The translations under genes were made by a program, and so were the position numbers. DNA of 28,236 bases from Zwartia sp. (lineage in GTDB: Bacteria > Pseudomonadota > Gammaproteobacteria > Burkholderiales > Burkholderiaceae_B), in the NCBI GenBank assembly GCA_030653405.1, contig JAURZO010000086.1:1-28236 (forward strand), read 5' to 3'. Below, in pieces: positions 21,220 through 28,236 of this stretch. The notes beneath the pieces are model-generated. The model searched no databases. It was given only the letters and a program-made list of their open reading frames with translations, and had not been told where the DNA came from. The stretch's first letter is position 1, and each line of letters starts with the position of its first letter.

Positions 21220-22520
21220 AAGGATGTGGACGCATATTGTTAGCGCTTTTAATGTGTAACCCATTCATTGTGCTTAGTCAGACCACCTTGAATGTTGAGG
21301 TCGGTTCCTCGACGGTCATTAAACTGACGCGCGTCGAGAGATTAGCGATTGGTAACAGCGAAGTTTTGCAGGCAACAGTCATCAATCAAAATGAAATTGT
21401 AGTGTTTGGTAAGAAAGCCGGAGCTACAACACTAGATGTTTGGCGTACCCCCGGTCAGCGTCAATCTTATCGGATTAGGGTTACACCCGAAGGATTTTCG
21501 CGTGTACAAGAAGAAATTAAAAATTTGTTGAAAACGGTACCGATGGCGCGAAGTTCAGTGATAGGGGATAAGTTGATTATCGAAGGCGAAAATCTTTCTG
21601 ATTCCGATCAAGCCAAGATTGGTCGTTTAGTTCAACGCTATCCCGAGCTCCTTGATTTTACTAGTCAAGTAGGGTGGGACAAAATGGTGTTACTCGATGT
21701 TCAAGTGATCGAAATCCCGTCTGCCCGGGTGCAAGAGCTCGGGATTCGCTGGGATACGTCGTTACCCATGCCGCTTAAAGGCGTGGGCGGTATGCCTGGC
21801 GTGAGTAGCCTTCTATCGGCGCGGATTAATGCTCTCGCACAGTCAGGTGAGGCAACTGTGCTCGCGCAGCCACAGTTACTTGCACGCAGCGGCGCAACGG
21901 CGACTTTTGTTGCAGGTGGCGAGGTTCCTTACACCAACACCGATAAGGATGGCAAAACCACCACGTCTTTTAAGAAATATGGCGTATCTCTCAACATCAC
22001 GCCTCAAGTAGACAGTAGTCTCGCGGTCCGCTCAAAAATTGATATTGAGGTGAGCTCTGTTGATCAGACTCTTGCCTCGGCGGCAGGACCTGCACTGAAA
22101 ATACGACGAGCATCGACTGAGTTTAATGTGCGCTCTGGACAGACACTGGTGTTAGGTGGATTTTTATCCAGGGAGAGAAGCCGAGAAAGCGATGGCGTGC
22201 CAGGTTTATCAGAGATTCCCTTCATGGGCAGTCTTTTCGGTGTCAAGAGCGATCAGTACCGCGAAACTGAGCTTGCAATTTTTGTGACGCCTGTCGTTGT
22301 CAATGCTGATCACCCAGATATGGTCAGACGCGTCGAAAATGCGGCGGGCATTATGCAAGAAGCGTTTGGTACCGAACAACGCCTCAATACACCTATTCAT
22401 CAGCAATCAGTCTTACCAAGTTGGAATCAGGAGGGCAGTATGCATTCACAGTGGGAAACATTAGAAAGTGCATCTGCACAAGCCCCTGTGGGACTCGATC
22501 AGTGGAGCGCAGCGGAATGA
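21216..22520 (+). CDS. cpaC: CpaC/RcpA outer-membrane secretin of the Tad pilus
   Basis: The 434-residue protein overlaps cpaB by ATGA. It has a signal peptide (RILLALLMCNPFIVLSQ), an N-terminal pilus-assembly domain at about residues 24-90 (TLNVEVGSSTVIKLTRVERLA and a GKKAGATTLDVW block), a BON-like segment near 93-150, and the secretin core from about 155 to 362. The core includes VLLDVQVIEI, EATVLAQPQLLARSG, GGEVPY, YGVSLNITPQV and the hallmark VPGLSEIPFMGSLF (328-341). It should form the outer-membrane channel for the pilus. The C-terminal 70 residues are polar and Gln/Ser-rich. The stop overlaps the ATG of the ATPase gene. Confidence 0.95.
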   Translation: MKGCGRILLALLMCNPFIVLSQTTLNVEVGSSTVIKLTRVERLAIGNSEVLQATVINQNEIVVFGKKAGATTLDVWRTPGQRQSYRIRVTPEGFSRVQEEIKNLLKTVPMARSSVIGDKLIIEGENLSDSDQAKIGRLVQRYPELLDFTSQVGWDKMVLLDVQVIEIPSARVQELGIRWDTSLPMPLKGVGGMPGVSSLLSARINALAQSGEATVLAQPQLLARSGATATFVAGGEVPYTNTDKDGKTTTSFKKYGVSLNITPQVDSSLAVRSKIDIEVSSVDQTLASAAGPALKIRRASTEFNVRSGQTLVLGGFLSRERSRESDGVPGLSEIPFMGSLFGVKSDQYRETELAIFVTPVVVNADHPDMVRRVENAAGIMQEAFGTEQRLNTPIHQQSVLPSWNQEGSMHSQWETLESASAQAPVGLDQWSAAE

Positions 22521-24133
22521 TTGACTTGATTCTTGTCTACGAAGATGGGCGAAAAGAGCGCCTTCAGCAAACCGTTCCATTTACATTAGGTAGAGGCGCT
22601 GAGTGTGAGGTGCGTGTTGCGCACTGGCGCGTTGCGCGTCGACATTTAAAAGTCACAAAGAGCCTGGATGGGTATCAGGTGGATGACTTAGGCTCGCTTT
22701 ACGGATCCAGAGTCAACGGTCGGAAACTATTACGCCATACGCCGATTCTAGAGAGTGATGAGTTCGTGGTAGGTCCTTGCCTGATCCGTTTATTACCTGC
22801 GCAAGCGTCATTTGAACCATTGCATATAAATGACTCCGTTGACGTCAAACCAGAACTCGGGACGAACCACTCACTTCCGTTATCATCGACTCACACTTAT
22901 AGGGATCTGCGCCGGGAGTTACATGCCGGCTTACTTAAAGCATTTGATTTACGTCGTAATGATGTGGCGACACTCTCTGAACAAGCGCTCAGAGAACAAG
23001 CGATTCAATGCGTTGGAACCTTATTGGAGGAGCACACGAGTTCACTAACGGCTGTGCAACGTCAAGAAATCATGGATTTGGTTGTCGATGAAGCCATCGG
23101 GTTAGGTGTGCTTGAATCGATGCTAGCAGACGTCAGCATCACCGAAATTATGGTGAATCGCTTTGATGAAATTTTCATTGAGCGCGAAGGAAAAATCGAA
23201 AAAAGTCATGCTCAGTTCAGCGGTGAGCAAGCAGTAAGAGGCGTGATTGAAAGGATTGTTTTCCCTCTGGGACGACGTCTTGATGATGCGGCTCCAATGG
23301 TCGATGCCCGTCTCAAGGATGGCTCAAGGATTAACGCTGTCATTCCTCCTATCTCCATTCGAGGCGCCAGCATGACAATTCGTAAATTCACCCAAAAGGG
23401 CATCGTGCTGAGTGGTCTGGTAAGCAACGGGACACTAAGCCCCGAGCTTGCTATTTTTTTAAACATTGCCATTGCAAAGCGCTTAAACATTTTAGTGGCA
23501 GGCGGAACGGGCTCTGGCAAAACCACGCTTTTAAATGTGCTGGCTAATTGCGTTGAATCAGATCAGAGGATTGTGACGATTGAGGACTCAGCCGAATTAC
23601 AGATCCATCATCAGCACGTTGTGTCTCTGGAGGCCAGGCCAGAAAATGCCGAGGGTCGAGGGGCGGTGACCGTGCGTGGGCTTGTTCGTAACGCACTACG
23701 TATGCGACCAGACCGTATTGTTGTCGGCGAAGTAAGAGGTCCCGAGGCTTTAGACATGCTTGCAGCGATGAATACCGGCCATGAGGGGTCGCTAACAACG
23801 TTGCATGCCAATACGCCGCGGGATGCCTTGTCACGCCTCGAAACCATGATTCTATCTGCCAATGCCGGATTACCACTCAGCGCGATTCGAGAGCAAATAA
23901 GCTCTGCGATTGACTTGATCGTCCAGCAGGCGCGTTTGCCTGATGGTCGACGCGTCGTCCATGACGTGGCTGAAATTGTTGGATTGGAGTCAGGGTGTAT
24001 CCAAATGCAGACGATTGCGCGTTTTGATCCACAGGCCGGGGTGGCGATTCCATGCGGAATCGTGCCACAGTGTTTTGAAGATTGGGGTCGTGCAGTCGAG
24101 CCTGAGTTGTTACGCTGGTTTGGATCCGTATGA
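22517..24133 (+). CDS. cpaF: CpaF/TadA secretion ATPase with N-terminal FHA domain
   Basis: ATG 22517 overlaps the secretin stop (ATGA); the frame is open further upstream but that part is antiparallel to no known domain. The 538-residue product begins with an FHA domain (about residues 3-95: TLGRG at 23-27, ARRH at 40-43, DLGSLYGSRVNG at 57-68). The Ser normally found in the SxxH phosphothreonine-binding motif is Ala40. The rest is a CpaF-type ATPase: EIMVN, a Walker A GGTGSGKT (329-336), Asp box EDSAEL (356-361), Walker B IVVGEVRG (401-408) and a His box around SLTTLHAN. It powers pilus polymerisation at the inner membrane. No separate CpaE/TadZ gene precedes it, so the FHA module may take over localisation or protein contacts. 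Confidence 0.95.
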   Translation: MIDLILVYEDGRKERLQQTVPFTLGRGAECEVRVAHWRVARRHLKVTKSLDGYQVDDLGSLYGSRVNGRKLLRHTPILESDEFVVGPCLIRLLPAQASFEPLHINDSVDVKPELGTNHSLPLSSTHTYRDLRRELHAGLLKAFDLRRNDVATLSEQALREQAIQCVGTLLEEHTSSLTAVQRQEIMDLVVDEAIGLGVLESMLADVSITEIMVNRFDEIFIEREGKIEKSHAQFSGEQAVRGVIERIVFPLGRRLDDAAPMVDARLKDGSRINAVIPPISIRGASMTIRKFTQKGIVLSGLVSNGTLSPELAIFLNIAIAKRLNILVAGGTGSGKTTLLNVLANCVESDQRIVTIEDSAELQIHHQHVVSLEARPENAEGRGAVTVRGLVRNALRMRPDRIVVGEVRGPEALDMLAAMNTGHEGSLTTLHANTPRDALSRLETMILSANAGLPLSAIREQISSAIDLIVQQARLPDGRRVVHDVAEIVGLESGCIQMQTIARFDPQAGVAIPCGIVPQCFEDWGRAVEPELLRWFGSV

Positions 24134-24975
24134 TTTACATTGGCATCGCTCTCGCTGGCATTTCCATGAGTGTTGCTTTGTGGTTGATCCAGCACATCTT
24201 GACCTATGCATGGTCGCGGTATCGCAGTTCGGTCACTCAGCAAACGCAAACCAGCTTGTCAGAGCTTTTTGTTTTTATTGATACGACTCATTTGTGGCCA
24301 GCGCTCTGCTGTATGTCTGTGACTATAGGGTTGTCTGCTTGGTTTATGAGTGACAGCATCATTGTTGCTTTAGTGTTAGCCGGTTTGATGCTGGTGCTAC
24401 CCAGAGTCGTACTGTCAACTGCGTTGCGCCGCCGAATGGCACTCTTCGATTCGCAGTGGCCGGATGCTCTGATGGCAATCGCAGGATCATTACGCTCGGG
24501 CGCCAGTATCGGGATGGCACTTAAGAGTTTTGCTGAGGATGCGCCCACGCCTATTTGTCAAGAAATTAGTCTGGTTTTGCGTGAGCATCGAATGGGAATC
24601 CCTTTGAATCAAGCTCTGGCTGGATTGAATCAACGGATGCCATCCGAGAGCGTCGAGCTCGTCACAGCATTGCTTGCTGTTGGCAATGCCTCTGGTGGTT
24701 CGTTGGCCGAGCTTCTCGAACGTCTTTCGGTTAATTTGCGCGCGCGCCAGCATGTGACTGGAAAAATTGATGTGCTGACTACCCAAGGAAAAATGCAGGC
24801 ATGGGTGATGGGGGCTCTGCCATTAGTATTGTTGGGTGCGCTGAGCTTGATTGATCCGGCCTCAGTTGAGTTGATGTTCTTAAGTCAGACAGGTCAGTTG
24901 ATGCTTGGTTTGGTGTTGCTACTCGAATGCGTGGGTATTTACTGGTTGCGGCGCATTCTTGCGATTGAGGTCTAG
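24130..24975 (+). CDS. tadB: TadB inner-membrane platform protein
   Basis: The gene overlaps cpaF by ATGA. The 281-residue product has two N-terminal membrane regions (residues 2-24 and about 54-95) and then the T2SSF cytoplasmic domain. That domain reads LFDSQWPDALMAIAGSLRSGASIGMALKSF, REHRMGIPLNQAL, and SVELVTALLAVGNASGGSLAELLERL. Two further membrane helices at the C-terminus follow. It is the first of the two platform proteins on which CpaF acts. TadC follows after three bases. Confidence 0.94.
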   Translation: MIYIGIALAGISMSVALWLIQHILTYAWSRYRSSVTQQTQTSLSELFVFIDTTHLWPALCCMSVTIGLSAWFMSDSIIVALVLAGLMLVLPRVVLSTALRRRMALFDSQWPDALMAIAGSLRSGASIGMALKSFAEDAPTPICQEISLVLREHRMGIPLNQALAGLNQRMPSESVELVTALLAVGNASGGSLAELLERLSVNLRARQHVTGKIDVLTTQGKMQAWVMGALPLVLLGALSLIDPASVELMFLSQTGQLMLGLVLLLECVGIYWLRRILAIEV

Positions 24976-24978
24976 TCG

Positions 24979-25911
24979 ATGATCTATATCGCGATCCTGT
25001 GTGGTCTGATTGCCATCGTTCTCGCTACCTTCGCGGTTGCCATGATGGCGCAGCGTTTTAGACAATTAGCAGACCCCGCACAAGTCCAGAGACTAAAAGG
25101 TGCGATCACAAACCGAGGTGTAGGCGATGTCGGGCATCACCGCATGCATCAAAGTCGACTCCGTCATGTATTTTGGCTTGTGACCTGTGTGCTGGGAACG
25201 CCGCTCGTGCCTTTCGTGACATGGGGACAACGCAGACGACTAGCGATCTTGCTTGATCGTGCCGGCCTGTCGGATTGGGGGTTTGCCCAAATATTTTTAT
25301 TGCAGTGTTCGACTGCCGCCGCGTGTTCGTTGGTCTCAGTTTGGCTTTTCGACATCAGACTTTTATCTGGTGAATTATTTTATTGGATCGTTTTTGGATC
25401 ACTCTTGATGATCGGTTGGTGGATACCCATTTTGTACCTAAAGCGTCTGCACCAATATCGCGTTCATATGATGAGTCGTCAGCTCCCATTTTTTCTCGAT
25501 ATGGTGGGACTTGGATTAGATGCGGGGTTGAATCTTCAGGCCTCGATTCAATTAGCCCTTGAGCATGTGGGTGCTGGAGCATTGCATCAAGAGTGGTCGA
25601 TTATGTTGGCTGATATGCGTGCGGGTCAACCACGCGTTCAGGCGTTGCGACAACTCAGTCAGCGCCTGAATATTTCTTCTGTCAGGCAACTCATTTCATC
25701 ACTGATTCAAGGAGAAGCGATGGGCTTTAGTTTGGGAAGGATTATTCAAGTTTATGCAGATCAGCAGAGGGCTCAACGTCTCATGCTCGCCGAAAAACTC
25801 GCTCTGCAAGCCCCCGTCAAGATGCTTTTTCCGATGGCGCTTTGCATTTTTCCCTGCACGTTCATCGTGCTGGGTTTTCCTGTCGTTGTTCAGCTTTTTG
25901 GTTTGAGCTGA
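24979..25911 (+). CDS. tadC: TadC inner-membrane platform protein
   Basis: The 310-residue product has N-terminal membrane helix YIAILCGLIAIVLATFAVAMM, a middle pair of helices near residues 105-155, and a T2SSF domain (LPFFLDMVGLGLDAGLNLQASIQLA, then ISSVRQLISSLIQGEAMGFSLGRII). A C-terminal helix (ALCIFPCTFIVLGFPVVVQL) follows. TadB and TadC together form the membrane base of the Tad pilus machine. It starts three bases after tadB and is the last recognised core gene of the operon. Confidence 0.94.
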   Translation: MIYIAILCGLIAIVLATFAVAMMAQRFRQLADPAQVQRLKGAITNRGVGDVGHHRMHQSRLRHVFWLVTCVLGTPLVPFVTWGQRRRLAILLDRAGLSDWGFAQIFLLQCSTAAACSLVSVWLFDIRLLSGELFYWIVFGSLLMIGWWIPILYLKRLHQYRVHMMSRQLPFFLDMVGLGLDAGLNLQASIQLALEHVGAGALHQEWSIMLADMRAGQPRVQALRQLSQRLNISSVRQLISSLIQGEAMGFSLGRIIQVYADQQRAQRLMLAEKLALQAPVKMLFPMALCIFPCTFIVLGFPVVVQLFGLS

Positions 25912-25941
25912 GGCAAGTATGCATTTTTGGAGTATTCATAC

Positions 25942-26259
25942 GTGCGTGTGATCATGGCCGACAGTTGGTTCACAAGAGCCGGGGGCTTGTTGATGAGGCC
26001 CGCACTGAAGGATCAGGAATTGTTATGGTTGAGACCGTGCCGATCCATTCATACCTTTGGTATGCGATATCCGATCGCAGTCTTTTTTATCGATTGTCAT
26101 CTGCGCGTGATCGACGTGATACCAAATTTATCACCCAATCGCATCGCCTTTAACAGGCGCGCATACTCCGTGGTCGAGACCATCCCAATACCCCAAGACC
26201 AACGTTTGCCATCTATTGCTCAGCTAGAGCGTGTACTGTCATCCGAGGGTGGAGGTTGA
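25942..26259 (+). CDS. DUF192 family protein
   Basis: A GTG at 25942 with GGAG nine bases upstream is the preferred start; an in-frame TTG at 25927 lies before that site and an ATG at 25954 is also possible. The product of about 105 residues has the DUF192 pattern: ADSWFTRAGGLLMRP, ELLWLRPCRSIHTFGMRYPIAVFFID, VIDVIPNLSPNR and a C-terminal AYSVVE. The function of DUF192 is unknown; secreted members exist, but no signal peptide is seen here. It lies 30 bases after tadC on the same strand, so it is likely the end of the Tad operon. Its last 40 bases overlap the end of the convergent membrane-protein gene. Confidence 0.85.
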   Translation: MRVIMADSWFTRAGGLLMRPALKDQELLWLRPCRSIHTFGMRYPIAVFFIDCHLRVIDVIPNLSPNRIAFNRRAYSVVETIPIPQDQRLPSIAQLERVLSSEGGG

Positions 26260-27047
26260 TCAGAATCGACATGATCATGCTGCGTAAAACTGCTACGAAA
26301 AACAGAGATATAACTCGTGTAAAAACTGCAGTAGAGTATCGCAGTCGCCACGACATTGATGGGGACTTGAATGGTGGCAGCTGTGGTCACAGGGAGTCCT
26401 GCGAGCATTAAGACGCTGATGAGGGAATCAATCGCCAGGAAAATTGCCAACCAGCAAAGGCCGTAGACTAAAAAGGCCCATTTGTTTCGCCAGCAGGCAA
26501 TGCCGCTAAAAAATAACGCTTGAGTCACACGGATGCCATGCCAGCCAACGAGGGCAGGCGCATACCAAAAAATCGCCGCCATCAGAACATACAAAATTGC
26601 AAAAATCACCATTGGGGTGCGTACGGCCTCCATGAGAGGCATGAGGTCGTTTGTTTGCTCGACGTTTTTAAGAGCTTCCGTGACTTCTGCTGAAAAAGGC
26701 ATAAAGACGGCAAGGCCAAGCGCCAAACAGATGCCGACATAGAGTCCACCCATTCCGAGAAGACGGCGAAAAACGAGGGGTTGCTTTAACGGTTCGATCC
26801 AGGTGCCCAGCAAAATTTTCTGTCCGTTTGTCGCGTGTCTAGCCGCGGACAATGACAGCAAGGTTGCGGTTGGCATTAGCACGATGAAGAAGAAAGGACC
26901 GATTGGCGGTGTGATGGTGGCAATCATCAGCATTAGACTGACGAACATTGCCCATGAAAAAAAGGCAAGAGGTTGGGTGCGAAATAACGACCAGCCATCG
27001 CGGACCCACATCCAGCCAGCTAGTGCAGGTAAGGGAACTGCTTGCAT
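26220..27047 (-). CDS. BPSS1780-type multipass membrane protein
   Basis: The 275-residue product has about six membrane segments. It begins VPLPALAGWMWVRDGWSLFRTQPLAFFSW, then TPPIGPFFFIVLMPTATLLSLSAARHATNG, and later WHGIRVTQALFFSGIACWRNKWAFLVYG. These blocks match the BPSS1780 family, common in Burkholderiales and often near thrB. The molecular role is unknown. The gene follows thrB with a one-base TGATG overlap, so translation is coupled. The polar C-terminal tail (SDQPPPSDDSTRSS) is encoded in the 40 bases that overlap the DUF192 gene on the other strand. Confidence 0.85.
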   Translation of the reverse strand: MQAVPLPALAGWMWVRDGWSLFRTQPLAFFSWAMFVSLMLMIATITPPIGPFFFIVLMPTATLLSLSAARHATNGQKILLGTWIEPLKQPLVFRRLLGMGGLYVGICLALGLAVFMPFSAEVTEALKNVEQTNDLMPLMEAVRTPMVIFAILYVLMAAIFWYAPALVGWHGIRVTQALFFSGIACWRNKWAFLVYGLCWLAIFLAIDSLISVLMLAGLPVTTAATIQVPINVVATAILYCSFYTSYISVFRSSFTQHDHVDSDQPPPSDDSTRSS

Positions 27048-28024
27048 CAGGAATCCTTTGGGAGTGCCGGAATGGCACCGATTGTTCTTTGAGTCAGTAT
27101 GCGCTCGAAATGACTGGGATCATGTGGTTTGAGCGTTTGTGCCGGTCTAGGCAGATAAAAATCGTACAGTCGGGAAATCCAAAATCGCAGCGCCGCGGCC
27201 CTAAGTATCACCGGCCAGACTCGGTGTTCTGCCGGGGTAAAGGGACGTACTTTGGCATAAGCGATCAGCCACGCCTGAACTAATTCAGGTTGAAAAATCC
27301 CGCTCGCATGCTCAATGCACCAGTCATTGACGCTGACTGCGACATCAAACAGCCAAGTGTCGATACCGGCAAAATAAAAATCAATGAAACCTCCCATCAC
27401 AGGGGCTTCACGCGTGCCAGCAAACAACACATTGTCTCGAAATAAATCACAATGCGCAGGACCACGCGGCAAAGACTGATAATCCTCTGTCTGCGACAAG
27501 GCAAGCTGTTCATCCAGACTGCTCTGCAAAAGCGTCGCGAGTTCGGATATCAAAAAAGGTCTGACCGTCGGTGCCGTTTGTTTCCACCAAGTCAAGCCAC
27601 GCAAGTTGGGCTGATGGAGGGAAAAATCTTGTGCGGCAAGGTGTGCGTGTGCGAGTGTTTGCCCTGCGATGGCACAGTGTACAGAAGTTGGGTGGGGCTC
27701 AAAACTACCTGGCAGTCGTGTGACAATCGCCGCAGGTTTGCCGTGCAGGACAGATAATCGCTTGCCATCGTGGCGAGTCATGGGCTGTGGCACCGGGACG
27801 GATCTTTTGGCCAGATGATTCATCAGCTCAATGTAGAAGGGCAACTGTTCACTTTTTAAGACCTCAAAAACGGTCAGAACGAATTCCCCTTCGCTTGTAG
27901 TGAGGAAAAAATTACTATTTTCTATGCCGGCTGCAATACCTCTCAGAGAGCGAAAATCTCCTAAAGCGTAATCCCGGAGTAAAACACGGGCATCGTCGTC
28001 GCTGACTTGAGTAAATACGGCCAT
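27047..28024 (-). CDS. thrB: Homoserine kinase ThrB (APH-fold, betaproteobacterial type)
   Basis: The start is placed at ATG 28024, giving 325 residues that begin MAVFTQVSDDDARVLL, as expected for the family. An open in-frame extension back to a GTG at 28171 does not look conserved. The protein has the aminoglycoside-phosphotransferase fold of this homoserine kinase class: IAAGIENSNFFL (30-41), the catalytic loop HCDLFRDN (191-198) and the metal-binding IDFYFAG (214-220). It phosphorylates homoserine to O-phosphohomoserine in threonine synthesis. It is unrelated to the GHMP-type ThrB of enterobacteria. No other threonine gene is in the window. Only a weak Shine-Dalgarno sequence precedes the start. 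Confidence 0.93.
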   Translation of the reverse strand: MAVFTQVSDDDARVLLRDYALGDFRSLRGIAAGIENSNFFLTTSEGEFVLTVFEVLKSEQLPFYIELMNHLAKRSVPVPQPMTRHDGKRLSVLHGKPAAIVTRLPGSFEPHPTSVHCAIAGQTLAHAHLAAQDFSLHQPNLRGLTWWKQTAPTVRPFLISELATLLQSSLDEQLALSQTEDYQSLPRGPAHCDLFRDNVLFAGTREAPVMGGFIDFYFAGIDTWLFDVAVSVNDWCIEHASGIFQPELVQAWLIAYAKVRPFTPAEHRVWPVILRAAALRFWISRLYDFYLPRPAQTLKPHDPSHFERILTQRTIGAIPALPKDS

Positions 28025-28236
28025 AGGTATCGGGTGAAGCAGATTGATCAGTTGTTTGATTTTAGCAAGGATGCCCCCGTCAAACCTTGTCTCGACGGTT
28101 CCTTGTGCCAGCCATATAAAATGGTGCCTGTCCGGTTTGGACCTTTTCTGATTTCCAATATGCCAATTCACGAACGATCATCGTCCACAAGAAGTGTTTT
28201 AACCCAGTCTGAGAGACTCACTCAGCAGCCTGATAA
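28025..28236 (-). other. Region upstream of thrB; possible 3' end of a preceding gene
   Basis: These 212 bases hold no gene I can assign. On the minus strand one frame is open from the window edge to a TAA at about 28202-28204 and would end LLSESLRLG. This could be the C-terminus of a gene lying outside the window. The rest should contain the thrB leader and promoter, but no clear -35/-10 pair stands out. Confidence 0.3.

Noticed and set aside
22421..22516. N-terminal extension of cpaF by 32 codons inside the secretin gene
   Set aside because: It reads the secretin C-terminal coding region in another frame. ATG 22517 forms the ATGA overlap typical of this operon and starts right before the FHA domain.
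28025..28171. N-terminal extension of thrB from GTG 28171
   Set aside because: The extra 49 residues do not look like the family, which begins MAVFTxV. ATG 28024 gives the usual length.
28150..28215. Minus-strand reading KTLLVDDDRS, like the start of a response-regulator receiver domain
   Set aside because: A TGA follows immediately and no continuation exists in another frame, so it is probably chance.
1..28236. Insertion sequences, CRISPR arrays, prophage or integrase genes, rRNA or tRNA genes
   Set aside because: No transposase, integrase, spaced direct repeats or structural RNA signatures were seen in the reading.

Overview
The window looks like a chromosomal segment of a betaproteobacterium, most likely Burkholderiales and perhaps Alcaligenaceae. 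By eye the base composition is close to half G+C. The taxonomic cues are a Bug/TctC-type periplasmic receptor, the thrB plus BPSS1780-type membrane-protein pair, a DUF296 protein among CoA-metabolism genes, and a compact Tad pilus locus. This is inference from gene content only; no searches were run. No stretch longer than 300 bases lacks a gene.

Layout. (1) 1-2360, minus: an MFS exporter cut by the window edge, downstream of an unrecognised 484-residue protein. (2) 2479-4360, plus: an epoxide-hydrolase-like alpha/beta hydrolase, a GNAT acetyltransferase and a small ribbon-helix-helix-like protein. A secreted, elastin-like Gly/Val/Pro repeat protein follows on the minus strand. (3) 4872-7935, minus: a tightly overlapping operon of acyl-CoA dehydrogenase, SDR and APH-type kinase. 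It has the parts of the LvaA/LvaC/LvaD and ACAD10/ACAD11 system that degrades 4-hydroxyacyl-CoAs. (4) 8078-14682: a DUF296 protein, a minus-strand Bug receptor plus an SDR without the usual Tyr, and a divergent plus-strand run of nitronate monooxygenase-like flavoprotein, DUF35 protein, thiolase-like protein and double-hotdog thioesterase. This is a second CoA-thioester catabolic island. (5) An LpxL/HtrB lipid A acyltransferase (minus) and a PLP- and probably Zn-dependent D-threonine aldolase/D-serine dehydratase-like enzyme (plus). (6) 17058-26259, plus: a Tad (type IVc/Flp) pilus operon of pilin, TadG-like, TadE-like, unknown secreted protein, CpaB, CpaC secretin, CpaF with an N-terminal FHA domain, TadB, TadC and DUF192. 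Most junctions overlap by a few bases. (7) 26220-28024, minus: a BPSS1780-type membrane protein and thrB homoserine kinase.

The most striking signals are four. A 16-bp RNA-type hairpin buries both the Shine-Dalgarno sequence and the GTG start of the first pilin gene, and a T-run follows it. The Tad operon has no CpaE/TadZ but carries an FHA module fused to the ATPase. The kinase/dehydrogenase/SDR operon points to 4-hydroxy acid degradation. Several enzymes (thiolase-like, one SDR, the acyl-CoA dehydrogenase) have replaced or lost a classical catalytic residue.
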